Below, one piece after another: positions 16,027 through 25,116 of a DNA stretch of 64,000 bases. The position numbers and the translations under genes are program-made. Every line of letters starts with the position of its first letter. Position 1 is the stretch's first letter. The stretch spans positions 60,349 through 124,348 of the forward strand of contig CABYWQ010000005.1 of NCBI GenBank assembly GCA_902522775.1, read 5' to 3'. This DNA is from Eutrophosalina sp902522775. GTDB lineage: Bacteria > Bacteroidota > Bacteroidia > Flavobacteriales > Flavobacteriaceae. The notes under the pieces were generated by a model that ran no database searches, was not told the DNA's origin, and saw nothing but the letters and a program-made list of their open reading frames with translations.

Positions 16027-18183
16027 ATGAAAAAAATTATTTTAACGGTATTTTTATTTTCAAATTTTATTTCTTCACAAGAGAAAATAAAAGATACCAT
16101 ACAAGGAACAGAACAAAAATTAGATGAAGTCATAGTTCAAGCAGTTAGAGCAAAATTTTCATCACCAATAAGTTTTTCAAACGTAACAAAAAAAGATATT
16201 TCTAGTAGGAATCTAGGTCAAGATCTTCCAATATTATTAAATTATCTGCCCTCCGTTGTAACAACTTCAGATGCTGGTGCTGGTATTGGCTATACTGGAA
16301 TAAGGATTAGAGGAGTTAGTCCTCAGTCTACTAATATTACCATTAATGGTATTCCATTCAATGATGCAGAATCACATGGTACATATTGGGTTAATTTACC
16401 AGATTTTTCATCTTCGGTTGAAAATCTTCAGGTTCAACGGGGAGTAGGAACATCGACAAATGGTTCCGGAGCTTTTGGAGCTAGCATTAACATATTAACA
16501 GATGCTGTTTCTGATATTGCATTTGCTACAATTTCTAGTTCAATTGGAAGTTACAATACTTTTAAAAACACGATTAAGTTCAGTACTGGTTTGATCAATA
16601 ATTTTGAATTAAGTGGTAGATTGTCCAAAATAAATTCTGATGGATATGTTGACAGAGCCTTTTCAGACTTAAAATCTTATTTTATTCAAGGATCGTATAG
16701 TGATGAAAATACATTAATAAAAGCATTAACATTTGGAGGACACGAAAGAGGATATCAAGCTTGGTTTGGTGTAACAAGTGATCAGATAAAGGAGAATAGA
16801 AGACAAAATCCCTATACTTACGAAAACGAGATTGATAATTATAAGCAGGATCATTTCCAATTTCATTGGAATGAAAAATTAAATTCAAGTTGGTCTACTA
16901 ATTTAGGTCTTAATTACACAGATGGTAGAGGATATTATGAACAATACAGAGAAGATGACTCAATTGACGGTTATTCAGGAATATTATCCTCAGATATTGA
17001 CTCCAATGGAAATGAATTGGGCACTACTGATTTAATAAGAAGAAGATGGCTAGATAATAATTTCTATGTATTAAATGCTTCAGTTGACTACAATAGTAAA
17101 AATTTAAATCTCAATTTTAATAGTTTTTACAGTTCCTATTCAGGAGATCACTTTGGTGAAATAATCTGGGCTAGAACTTTTAGTCAAAATGGAAAAATAA
17201 GAGATAGATATTATGAAGGCAATGGAAAGAAGAAAGATTTTAGCGTATTTTCTAAAGCTTCTTTTAATTTAGGGGAAAAAACTGAGATTTATACAGATTT
17301 ACAGTTTCGAAAAGTTAATTACAAAACCTCAGGCATAACATCTGACTTAGTCAACATGATACTTGACAAAGAATACAATTTTTTTAACCCTAAGTTTGGT
17401 GCTTCTTATAAATTTAAGCCAAATTCTATGTTATATTTTTCCTATGCACGGGCTAACAGAGAACCAAGTAGAAGCGATTATGAATCCAATTTGTCAATAA
17501 AACCTGAAGAACTTAATGACTTAGAACTTGGATGGAGATTTAGAAATGAGAAAATTAAATTAAATATAAATTCTTATTATATGTTATATTCTAACCAGTT
17601 AGTTTTAACAGGTGAATTAGATGATGTTGGAACACCTATAAGAACCAACAGTGGTAATAGCTACAGATTAGGAATTGAGATTGATAATTTTTTAAAACTT
17701 TCAGAAAAAACATCGTTTCAAACCAATCTTACTCTCAGTTCAAATAAAAACAAAGAAATTATTTCAAAAGTTAATGGAGAAATTTATAATTATGGAAAAA
17801 CAAATATTTCTTTTTCCCCGAATTTAATCCTATCAAATATCTTTTCTTATATGCCGAATGAATACACGACTCTATCTTTACTTTCAAAATACGTAGGCAA
17901 TCAATATATGAGTAACAATGATTCAAAAAATTCTCTACTTGAAAGTTACTTTATAAATGATCTTAATTTCACTTATCAAATAAAAACAAATAAACTATTT
18001 AATTCAATAATATTTTCAGCTTTAATTAATAATTTATTTAATATTGAATACATATCTAACGGATATTATTATACATATGATGATACTTGGAGTAATCCAG
18101 GTGAGGTTATTACATTAGATGGTGCGGGTTATTATCCTCAAGCCACTAGAAATTTTTTATTTGGTGTTTCTCTTGAATTTTAA
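16027..18183 (+). CDS. TonB-dependent outer-membrane receptor, probable thiamin receptor
   Basis: A 718-residue outer-membrane gated barrel. A signal peptide (about 1-18, ending in SSQ) precedes a short TonB-box region (KLDEVIVQAVRA) and a plug domain at about 45-160 with IRIRGVSPQSTNITINGIPF and the VQRGVGTSTNGSGAFGASINI segment; the rest is beta-barrel ending in an aromatic C-terminal strand (NFLFGVSLEF). It is the only gene directly under the TPP riboswitch, so its likely cargo is thiamin, a phosphorylated form, or a precursor; substrate assignment rests on the riboswitch, not on the protein sequence. Confidence 0.88.
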   Translation: MKKIILTVFLFSNFISSQEKIKDTIQGTEQKLDEVIVQAVRAKFSSPISFSNVTKKDISSRNLGQDLPILLNYLPSVVTTSDAGAGIGYTGIRIRGVSPQSTNITINGIPFNDAESHGTYWVNLPDFSSSVENLQVQRGVGTSTNGSGAFGASINILTDAVSDIAFATISSSIGSYNTFKNTIKFSTGLINNFELSGRLSKINSDGYVDRAFSDLKSYFIQGSYSDENTLIKALTFGGHERGYQAWFGVTSDQIKENRRQNPYTYENEIDNYKQDHFQFHWNEKLNSSWSTNLGLNYTDGRGYYEQYREDDSIDGYSGILSSDIDSNGNELGTTDLIRRRWLDNNFYVLNASVDYNSKNLNLNFNSFYSSYSGDHFGEIIWARTFSQNGKIRDRYYEGNGKKKDFSVFSKASFNLGEKTEIYTDLQFRKVNYKTSGITSDLVNMILDKEYNFFNPKFGASYKFKPNSMLYFSYARANREPSRSDYESNLSIKPEELNDLELGWRFRNEKIKLNINSYYMLYSNQLVLTGELDDVGTPIRTNSGNSYRLGIEIDNFLKLSEKTSFQTNLTLSSNKNKEIISKVNGEIYNYGKTNISFSPNLILSNIFSYMPNEYTTLSLLSKYVGNQYMSNNDSKNSLLESYFINDLNFTYQIKTNKLFNSIIFSALINNLFNIEYISNGYYYTYDDTWSNPGEVITLDGAGYYPQATRNFLFGVSLEF

Positions 18184-18203
18184 TTTATTTTAAATATTTA
18201 TTA

Positions 18204-18211
18204 TAGATTTG
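18204..18211 (+). promoter_or_regulatory. Candidate -7 element upstream of the His/Cys-rich protein gene
   Basis: TAGATTTG matches TAnnTTTG. A start of transcription 4-6 nt downstream would fall on the GTG start codon at 18216, implying a leaderless message. No -33 element is evident. Confidence 0.3.
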
Positions 18212-18215
18212 CGTA

Positions 18216-18521
18216 GTGAAAAAGACATTTAGTCTTGTTTTTAGTTTTATTATCCTTTTTCCAAGCTTATTGAGCTTGGAACACTTTGTTTTTCATGATC
18301 ACCATAGTTGTCATTATGAGGGAAATAACATTTATGTTCCTGAATATGAATGCTTAACATGTGATTTTATCTCTACTAGCATTACAGATTATTCATTTGA
18401 CGATTATTACATATCAAGTATTATATTTCATGACATAAATATAGACTTTGAATATAATTTTTCACTATTATCCCATTATTCTTTACTAAACAAGAATAAG
18501 GCTCCACCCTATTTTATTTAA
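18216..18521 (+). CDS. Small secreted His/Cys-rich protein, co-encoded with a metal receptor
   Basis: A 101-residue protein starting with GTG. A signal peptide covers about residues 1-22. The mature N-terminal part has FHDHHSCHYEG followed by ECLTCDF, that is, a cluster of histidines and a CxxC pair, a plausible divalent-metal site; the end is a conserved-looking KAPPYF. Similar short proteins ending in a (R/K)xPP motif accompany TonB receptors in Bacteroidota, though I do not know a named family with certainty. The receptor gene with His/Asp/Glu-rich segments starts 50 bp downstream, which supports a joint role in zinc or another metal. Function is inference. Confidence 0.6.
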   Translation: MKKTFSLVFSFIILFPSLLSLEHFVFHDHHSCHYEGNNIYVPEYECLTCDFISTSITDYSFDDYYISSIIFHDINIDFEYNFSLLSHYSLLNKNKAPPYFI

Positions 18522-18570
18522 TTAACAATTAATTGATTAAATAAACTATTACTAAACATAAAATTTAAAA

Positions 18571-20679
18571 ATGAAAAAATATATAATTAATGCCTTTATG
18601 GCATTTATAATATTATTTGCAAATGAGATATATTCCCAATCAAATAATGATACAATTGTTAGAGTTAATCTTGAAGAAATAATTATTTCAACTCCTTTTA
18701 AGGAAAGTGTAAAAAATAATATTCTTAAAGTAGATAAACTTAATTTAAATGATTTAAAAATCATTAACGCCAAAAGCTTTTCATATTCACTTATGAAAAT
18801 ACCTGGAGTTTCAATTATAAGCTCAGGGCCTGGAATATCCAAACCCTCAATTAGGGGGCTTTCAGGAAACAGAATCGTTTCATATACTCAATTTTCCAGA
18901 TTAGAAAATCAACAGTGGGGTGATGAGCACGATCTTCAAGCTGATGCTTTTGGTATTCAATCCATTGAAGTTATTAAAGGCCCAATGTCAGTTATTTATG
19001 GTGGTGATGCTATGGGAGGTGTAATATATTTAACACCTGATGATTATGTGTATGATGATCTACAAGTTGAAATTGGAAGCTATTACAATTCAAACTACAG
19101 TGGATTTACAAATAATTTAGGAATAAAGGGGTCCGCAGGAGATTTTGGATACATTATCCAAGGTAGCTATACAGATAACGGTAACTATGAAACCCCTGAC
19201 GGTGAGGTTGAGAATACTTTCACAGAAAATACAGAACTGAACTTTGGTATAGGTTATAAGTCTGATAATTTTATTTCTGATCTAAGATTTAATTATTCTG
19301 AGTCAACCATTGGCGTTCCTCATGCTGATGAACATGATGAACACGGAGATGATCATGATGAGGATCACGATGATGATCATGATGAGGATCACGATGAGGA
19401 TCACGATGAGGATCATGATGAACACGAGGAAGAAGCTGCGTACCAGGATTTAAGCCATATGAAAATAGCTTTAAAAAACAGAATTTTCTTAGGCAAATCT
19501 GAATTAGAAATTACATTAGCACACACCATTAATGACAGAGCGGAATTTGGTGGACACCATGATGAGGAAGACGGAGATCACGATGAGGATCATGATGAGG
19601 ACGAGGATGAGGATCATGATGAAGACCATGAAGAAGATCACGATGAAGATCATGAAAGTGAAGCTGAGTTAGATATGGAGCTTATTACAACAACTGTAGA
19701 TTTAAAATACCTTTTTCCAAAAAATGGAAAATCAGAATTTGTAATTGGTTCAAATTTAATGTTTCAAGAAAATTTAAATTTTGGACATGAAGAATTAGTG
19801 CCAGATTCAAAGAAAAATGATTTTGGATTGTACTCAATTTCACATATACATGGTAAAGTATGGAATGTATTGATTGGTTTAAGAGCTGATTTCAGAAATA
19901 TCACTGCTGAAGGATTTGATAAAAACTATAGCAGTCTTACAGGCTCCTTTGGATTAAAAGGTAATTTAGGAAATGGTATTATGAGAATTAACTTTGCTTC
20001 CGGATACAGGGCTCCAAATTTACATGAATTATTTTCTGATGGTGTCCATCACGGTACTCTGAGGTATGAAATTGGTGACAAGGATTTAAGTGTAGAAAAG
20101 AATATCCAAACTGATTTTTCAATAACTACATATACTGAAAATTCACAGTTTGATTTTGCTTTATTCTACAATGGATTTAATGATTACATATATTTAAATC
20201 CTACATCTCGAGTTGAGGGTGATTACCAAGTTTATGAATATATTCAAAAAGATGTTTCATTATTTGGAGGTGAAATTTCTTACAGTAGAGAATCAGAAAT
20301 TGACTGGCTTTCTTATGAAAGTTCACTAGAATTTATAACCGGTTACACAACTGACAAGGAATATTTACCGTTTCTCTCTCCAATAACTTTAAATCATTCT
20401 TTCAACTTAGACTTTGATAAAAGTTCATTTGAAATAAGTGCCTTATTTAAAGGTAAAAAACAAAAGGTTCCGACTTATGAAACTCAAACTGATTCTTATT
20501 TCTTAATGAATATTTCTGGTTCTCATGATTTTAATTTCTTAAATAAAACACTAACCCTTGGATGGTCAGTAAATAATTTATTTGATAAAGAATATTTTGA
20601 TCACCTTTCTAGATTTAAAAACATGGGTATTCACGAAATGGGAAGAAATATTTCGGTTGGTTTGAAATATATTTTCTAA
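18571..20679 (+). CDS. TonB-dependent receptor with His/Asp/Glu-rich segments, probable metal (zinc) receptor
   Basis: A 702-residue outer-membrane receptor, related in layout to ZnuD-type zinc receptors. A signal peptide (about 1-22) is followed by a plug domain (about 45-150) with KPSIRGLSGNRIVSYTQ and SIEVIKGPMSVIYGGDAMGGVIY. Two long segments at residues about 251-290 and 328-368 consist almost wholly of His, Asp and Glu in DEDH-type repeats; in a barrel of this type they would be extracellular loops able to concentrate metal ions. The barrel ends normally in GLKYIF. Two hairpins follow the stop. The zinc assignment is by analogy; copper or nickel cannot be excluded. Confidence 0.85.
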   Translation: MKKYIINAFMAFIILFANEIYSQSNNDTIVRVNLEEIIISTPFKESVKNNILKVDKLNLNDLKIINAKSFSYSLMKIPGVSIISSGPGISKPSIRGLSGNRIVSYTQFSRLENQQWGDEHDLQADAFGIQSIEVIKGPMSVIYGGDAMGGVIYLTPDDYVYDDLQVEIGSYYNSNYSGFTNNLGIKGSAGDFGYIIQGSYTDNGNYETPDGEVENTFTENTELNFGIGYKSDNFISDLRFNYSESTIGVPHADEHDEHGDDHDEDHDDDHDEDHDEDHDEDHDEHEEEAAYQDLSHMKIALKNRIFLGKSELEITLAHTINDRAEFGGHHDEEDGDHDEDHDEDEDEDHDEDHEEDHDEDHESEAELDMELITTTVDLKYLFPKNGKSEFVIGSNLMFQENLNFGHEELVPDSKKNDFGLYSISHIHGKVWNVLIGLRADFRNITAEGFDKNYSSLTGSFGLKGNLGNGIMRINFASGYRAPNLHELFSDGVHHGTLRYEIGDKDLSVEKNIQTDFSITTYTENSQFDFALFYNGFNDYIYLNPTSRVEGDYQVYEYIQKDVSLFGGEISYSRESEIDWLSYESSLEFITGYTTDKEYLPFLSPITLNHSFNLDFDKSSFEISALFKGKKQKVPTYETQTDSYFLMNISGSHDFNFLNKTLTLGWSVNNLFDKEYFDHLSRFKNMGIHEMGRNISVGLKYIF
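19327..19434 (+). repeat. DEDH-encoding tandem repeat, first block
   Basis: An imperfect tandem array of the 12-bp unit GATGAGGATCAC (and GATGATCAT variants) inside the metal receptor gene. It encodes the His/Asp/Glu loop at about residues 253-288. Such units can change copy number by slippage without breaking the frame. Confidence 0.8.
19555..19665 (+). repeat. DEDH-encoding tandem repeat, second block
   Basis: A second array of the same kind of 6/12-bp units (GATGAGGATCATGAT variants) encoding the His/Asp/Glu segment at about residues 329-365. It shares its unit with the first block 120 bp upstream. Confidence 0.8.
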
Positions 20680-20685
20680 ATTTTT

Positions 20686-20716
20686 GAGTATAAATAAATT
20701 TTATACTCTAATTTTT
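20686..20716 (+). terminator. Hairpin after the metal receptor gene
   Basis: GAGTATAAA (20686-20694) pairs perfectly with TTTATACTC (20700-20708) around a 5-nt loop; a short T-run (20712-20716) follows. Located 7 bp after the receptor stop. AT-rich, so a weak terminator or an mRNA 3' end stabiliser. Confidence 0.5.
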
Positions 20717-20757
20717 ATATAGTTATTGTAAAAAGATATAAATTTTTATGAATATGG

Positions 20758-20809
20758 ATTACTCTGTAAAATTTAATTTTTACAGAGTAATTCTTTCTTT
20801 TTTTTTTTA
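20758..20809 (+). terminator. Strong intrinsic terminator between the metal receptor and the M16 genes
   Basis: A perfect 14-bp inverted repeat, ATTACTCTGTAAAA (20758-20771) and TTTTACAGAGTAAT (20778-20791), with a 6-nt loop, followed by a T-rich tract (20791-20809). It separates the micronutrient region from the peptidase genes. Confidence 0.75.
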
Positions 20810-20864
20810 TAAATTTACTTATTAACTAATTTTTACATTAACAAACAATTTAAATTTTTTTAAG

Positions 20865-22169
20865 ATGAGATTAATTTTAATATTATTTTTATCACTATTA
20901 TTCTTTCAATTAAATAGTCAATCTGTCAATTTTCAAGAGTTCGATCTGGATAATGGACTTCACGTTATTCTTCACCAAGACAACAGTGCACCAGTAGTTG
21001 CAACATCTGTAATGTATCACATTGGAGCAAAGGATGAAGATCCTGATAAAACTGGTTTTGCACACTTTTTTGAGCATTTACTTTTTGAAGGAACTAAGAA
21101 TATTGAAAAAGGAGAATGGGATATTATTGTAAATTCTAATGGAGGAAGATATAATGCAAATACATCTGCTGATAGAACATATTATTATGAAATATTTCCA
21201 TCAAACAAATTAGAAATAGCTTTATGGTTAGAGTCGGAAAGGATGCTTCATCCTAAAGTGAGTCAGCAAGGTATTGATACTCAAAATGAAGTTGTTAAAG
21301 AGGAAAAAAGACTCTCTGAAAATCAACCATACGGTAAATTATTAGAAGTAATTTTAGAAAATTTATTTTTAGTACATCCTTATAAAGGTACAGTAATTGG
21401 AAAAATGGAACATTTGGATAATGCAACTGAAGAGGATTATCAAAATTTTAATGCAAAATATCACATTCCCAATAACGCTGTATTAGTTGTTGCAGGAGAT
21501 ATTGAAATTGAAAAGACTCTCGAACTAATAAAAAAATATTTTGATGAAATTCCGAGTGGAGATGATGTAATAAGGAGCTTTGAAAAAGAAAGTCCAATAG
21601 TTGAAACAAAAAGAGTTCAAGCATTCGATAAAAATATTCAAATACCAGCTTATATATATGCCTATAGAACGCCTGCACAAAATCAAAGAGATTCATGGGT
21701 TTTAAACATGATTTCTACATATCTAAGTGATGGCCAAAGCTCAAAACTATATAAAAAAATTGTTGACGAAAAGAAAATGGCATTAGCAGCTCAAGCATCA
21801 AATTTAGGAATGGAAGATTATGGTATGTATTTTATTTTTTGTCTTCCAATGGGAGAAAATAATATGGATGATTTATCAATCGAGATTGATGAAGAAATCA
21901 ATTTAATTCAAAATAACCTAATAAGCGAGAAAGATTACCAAAAAATTATGAATAAATTAGAAAGTCAATTTGTTAGTTCAAATTCTTCATTTGAGGGTAT
22001 TGCCAGCTCATTAGCTACATATTATATGTTATATGATGATATTAACTTGATAAACTCTCAATTAGATATTTACAAATCTATTTCCAGAGAAGAAATTAGA
22101 GAGGTGGCAAAAAAATATTTGAGTCCAAATCAGAGAATAGAAATTGAATACTTACCTACTGAAAAATAA
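20865..22169 (+). CDS. M16 family zinc metallopeptidase (active subunit)
   Basis: A pitrilysin/processing-peptidase-like zinc protease of 434 residues with a signal peptide (about 1-19), so probably periplasmic. The inverted zinc motif HFFEH is at residues 67-71 (HFFEHLLFEGT), and the distal glutamate is in NEVVKEEKRLSE near 145. The gene for an M16 homologue without the zinc motif follows after 3 bp; such pairs act as heterodimers in which one subunit is catalytic and the other binds substrate. Substrate unknown. Confidence 0.9.
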   Translation: MRLILILFLSLLFFQLNSQSVNFQEFDLDNGLHVILHQDNSAPVVATSVMYHIGAKDEDPDKTGFAHFFEHLLFEGTKNIEKGEWDIIVNSNGGRYNANTSADRTYYYEIFPSNKLEIALWLESERMLHPKVSQQGIDTQNEVVKEEKRLSENQPYGKLLEVILENLFLVHPYKGTVIGKMEHLDNATEEDYQNFNAKYHIPNNAVLVVAGDIEIEKTLELIKKYFDEIPSGDDVIRSFEKESPIVETKRVQAFDKNIQIPAYIYAYRTPAQNQRDSWVLNMISTYLSDGQSSKLYKKIVDEKKMALAAQASNLGMEDYGMYFIFCLPMGENNMDDLSIEIDEEINLIQNNLISEKDYQKIMNKLESQFVSSNSSFEGIASSLATYYMLYDDINLINSQLDIYKSISREEIREVAKKYLSPNQRIEIEYLPTEK

Positions 22170-22172
22170 ATT

Positions 22173-24245
22173 ATGAAAAAGTTTTTATTTACAACGTTTA
22201 TACTATTTACTTTAAACAACTTCAGCCAAGTTGATAGAACCAAAGTTCCTGAATCTGGGCCTACACCTGAAATTAATTTAGGAGAGGCTGTTAAGCACGA
22301 ACTTAAAAATGGATTGAAGTTAATATTAGTTAAAAATGATAAACTCCCGAGGGTATTTTTTAATCTATTTATTGATTCACAACCAATTTTAGAAGGAGAA
22401 AAAACTGGAATATCATCTGTTACATCTGATCTATTGGGGAAAGGAACAAAACAGGTTTCTAAAGATGAATTTATTGAAAAAATTGATTTTATGGGAGCTA
22501 ATTTAAATTTATCTGCTACTGGTGCATCTGGATCCTCATTATCAAAATTTTTTCCTGAACTTCTTGAAATGTTAGCTGATGGTTTACTTAATCCTATTTT
22601 CAGTGAAGAAGAATTTGATAAGTCAATTGAAAGATTTAAAGAAGCTATCAAAGCCGATGAAAATAGTGTTCCTGCTGCTGCAAGAAGAGTAGAAAGTATT
22701 TTAGCTTATGGTAAAAATCATCCCAATAGCGAATATGTAACATTAGAATCCTTAGAAAAAATCCAATTTGATGATATTGAAGAGTTTTTTAATAAAAATT
22801 TTGTTCCTAATAATTCCTATATGATTGTTATTGGTGACTTTACAATAGATTCAACGATTGATCAAATTGAAAAATTATTTAGAAAATGGAAAAAAGGTAA
22901 AATTGATAAATATGAATTAAAATCAAAAACAAATTCTAAAACTGCAATTCACTTTGTCGATATGCCAAATGCAATCCAATCCGAAGTTTCGTTCCAGAAT
23001 TTAATTAAAATGGAAAGAAATAATCCTGACTACTTTTCATTACTAATTACAAACAAAATTTTGGGAGGTGGGCCTGAAAATAGGCTTGAACAACAAATTA
23101 GAGAAAATAAAGGATACACCTACGTTGCTAGGTCTTCTTTTGGATCAAGTAAGTATACAAAAACAAGATTTAGAGCATATACTAGTACGAGATCTGAAGT
23201 TACAGATAGTGCCGTTGTTGAAATGCTTAACGAAATAAAAAAAATCAGAGATGTCAATGTAACTAAAAAGGAATTGAGCGATGTTAAAGCAAAATATTTT
23301 GGAAATTTTGTATTGGCAACAGAAAGTCCATCAACAATTGCTAGTTATACTGTTCAAATTGAGACTCAAAATTTAGATAAGGATTACTATAAAAATTATC
23401 TTTCTAATATTAATAAAATAACAATTGATGATGTTAATAATGCGTCAAACAAATATTTTGACTTAAATAATGGTCAAATAGTAGTTACGGGTAAGGGATC
23501 TGAAATTGCAGATAAACTTGAGAATATAGTTTTTGATGGAAGAAAATTTGATGTTTACTACTATGATAAATATGGAAATTTAGTTGAAAAACCTGTTTTT
23601 AACAAAGAAATTAGCTCTGACTTAACTGCTGCTAATATCTTGGAAAAGTATGTTACAGAGATTGGTGGAAATGAAAAATTAAGTGCAATCAACACAATTT
23701 CTATTGAAGCTAATGTAACAATTCCTGGTGCTCCATTTAAGCCAAAAGCGATCATTATTGAAAAAAGTCCAAATTTAAGTTCATTGGTTATGTCAGTTGA
23801 GGGTATGGGAACATTGATGACTCAAAAATTTGATGGAGAAAGTGGTTACATGGAACAAATGGGTCAGAAAATTCCAATGGAAAAAGAACAAATTGATAAT
23901 TCAAAAAATAAAGAAAGTTTGTTTGATGAAATTTACCTAATTAACTCTGAATTAGAAATAGTAAGTTTAAGCCCCTTAGATGGTAAGGATACTTACAAAA
24001 TTAAAGTAAAAGAAAATAATTTCAGATATTATGATGCTGAATCAGGACTACTAGTAATGACTGAGGAAGTCACAGAACAGGGTGGTAATTCAATTACATC
24101 AATTACTAAATATTCTGATTATAAAGAAGTTGATGGTATTTTGTATGCATTCAAAAGAGAAATTTTAGCAGGGCCTCAAAAAATTAACTTTGAAATTATA
24201 TCAGTGAAATTTAATGAAGAAATTTCGGATGAATTCTTTAAGTAA
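22173..24245 (+). CDS. M16 family peptidase-like protein lacking the zinc site, with C-terminal extension
   Basis: A 690-residue partner of the preceding peptidase with a signal peptide (about 1-19). In the position of HxxEH it has SVTSDLLGKGT, so the zinc ligands are missing and it should be catalytically silent; the R/Y pair region of the C-terminal M16 domain is kept (EQQIRENKGYTYVARSSFG). Beyond about residue 455 it has an extra domain of some 230 residues (starting near LTAANILEKYVTEIGG) resembling outer-membrane lipoprotein-sorting-type beta domains, which is inference. Its end overlaps the convergent EamA gene by 8 bp. Confidence 0.85.
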   Translation: MKKFLFTTFILFTLNNFSQVDRTKVPESGPTPEINLGEAVKHELKNGLKLILVKNDKLPRVFFNLFIDSQPILEGEKTGISSVTSDLLGKGTKQVSKDEFIEKIDFMGANLNLSATGASGSSLSKFFPELLEMLADGLLNPIFSEEEFDKSIERFKEAIKADENSVPAAARRVESILAYGKNHPNSEYVTLESLEKIQFDDIEEFFNKNFVPNNSYMIVIGDFTIDSTIDQIEKLFRKWKKGKIDKYELKSKTNSKTAIHFVDMPNAIQSEVSFQNLIKMERNNPDYFSLLITNKILGGGPENRLEQQIRENKGYTYVARSSFGSSKYTKTRFRAYTSTRSEVTDSAVVEMLNEIKKIRDVNVTKKELSDVKAKYFGNFVLATESPSTIASYTVQIETQNLDKDYYKNYLSNINKITIDDVNNASNKYFDLNNGQIVVTGKGSEIADKLENIVFDGRKFDVYYYDKYGNLVEKPVFNKEISSDLTAANILEKYVTEIGGNEKLSAINTISIEANVTIPGAPFKPKAIIIEKSPNLSSLVMSVEGMGTLMTQKFDGESGYMEQMGQKIPMEKEQIDNSKNKESLFDEIYLINSELEIVSLSPLDGKDTYKIKVKENNFRYYDAESGLLVMTEEVTEQGGNSITSITKYSDYKEVDGILYAFKREILAGPQKINFEIISVKFNEEISDEFFK

Positions 24246-25116
24246 TTTTCTCTCTTTGGTTTACCAAATATACTCCAAATAGAATTACTGCAGATGCAAA
24301 ATACTGCTTAACAGTTAATTCTTCGCCGTCAAGAACTGCCCATAAAATTGCAATAACTGGCATTGTATAAGTAACGGCAGATGCAAAAAGAGGTGAAGCT
24401 ATTTTAACAAAAATATTGAAAATTGTCTGTGCTATTGCGCTACTAAAAATAGACAATATCAAAATATATATAATCGAATTGATAACATCTTGACTTGAAA
24501 AATTCAAACTATTAAAGTCTGAAAATATTAAAATTAGTATTGCAGGAGGAAGAATACTTAAAAAAATTCCTGCTGTGACAGCAGCCGGTGGTATGTCAGT
24601 GAGATATGTTTTAATTAAATTAACTGATGTTCCATAACCAATTGTAGTTATGACAATAAATACAGCGAAAAAAATATTTACTTCTGAATTTAAACTTCCT
24701 TCGTAAAGCAGTAAAAAAGTTCCAATTAACCCTACAGATAAACCTACAATTTGTTTTTTAGTAAAAAATAAATTGAAAAAGAAAATTCCAATAACTAAAG
24801 TTGATATCGGAGTAAGAGTGGTCAATATTGATGCTAATCCACTATCAATTTCAGATTGACCAAAACCTACAAGATAAACTGGAAAAAATGTTCCAACATA
24901 TGCTGTAATGACTATCCATTTCCATTTTTCTTTTTTTATTTTAATTAATGATTTATATGAGAAAACAATAATAACAATAGACGTAAAAATAATTCTTAGA
25001 CTGCCTAATTGTATTGGTGATAATTGATCTAGTCCTTTTTTAATTAAAATAAATGAACTTCCCCATATAACAGAAAGTATAATTAATAAAAACCATTTTT
25101 TATTGTAATTATTCAT
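24238..25116 (-). CDS. EamA/DMT family transporter
   Basis: A drug/metabolite-transporter superfamily exporter with ten hydrophobic helices in 292 residues arranged as two EamA repeats. The N-terminal FLLIILSVIWGSSFILIKKGL is the usual signature and the second repeat has SALAQT-like SSAIAQTIFNIFVK. Members export amino acids or metabolites; the substrate cannot be told from sequence. The start overlaps the gldD stop by 8 bp, so it is in the mutY-ssb-gldD series. Confidence 0.88.
   Translation of the reverse strand: MNNYNKKWFLLIILSVIWGSSFILIKKGLDQLSPIQLGSLRIIFTSIVIIVFSYKSLIKIKKEKWKWIVITAYVGTFFPVYLVGFGQSEIDSGLASILTTLTPISTLVIGIFFFNLFFTKKQIVGLSVGLIGTFLLLYEGSLNSEVNIFFAVFIVITTIGYGTSVNLIKTYLTDIPPAAVTAGIFLSILPPAILILIFSDFNSLNFSSQDVINSIIYILILSIFSSAIAQTIFNIFVKIASPLFASAVTYTMPVIAILWAVLDGEELTVKQYFASAVILFGVYLVNQREKIT

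Noticed and set aside
16682..16888. Antisense open frames within receptor, leuS, sucA and other long genes
   Set aside because: They lie fully inside well-supported genes on the other strand, lack recognisable domains and show no promoter; treated as frame shadows.
19321..19670. Regularly repeated short units that could be taken for a CRISPR or VNTR array
   Set aside because: The units are in frame inside a receptor gene, encode Asp/Glu/His, and have no spacers of unrelated sequence; they are coding repeats.
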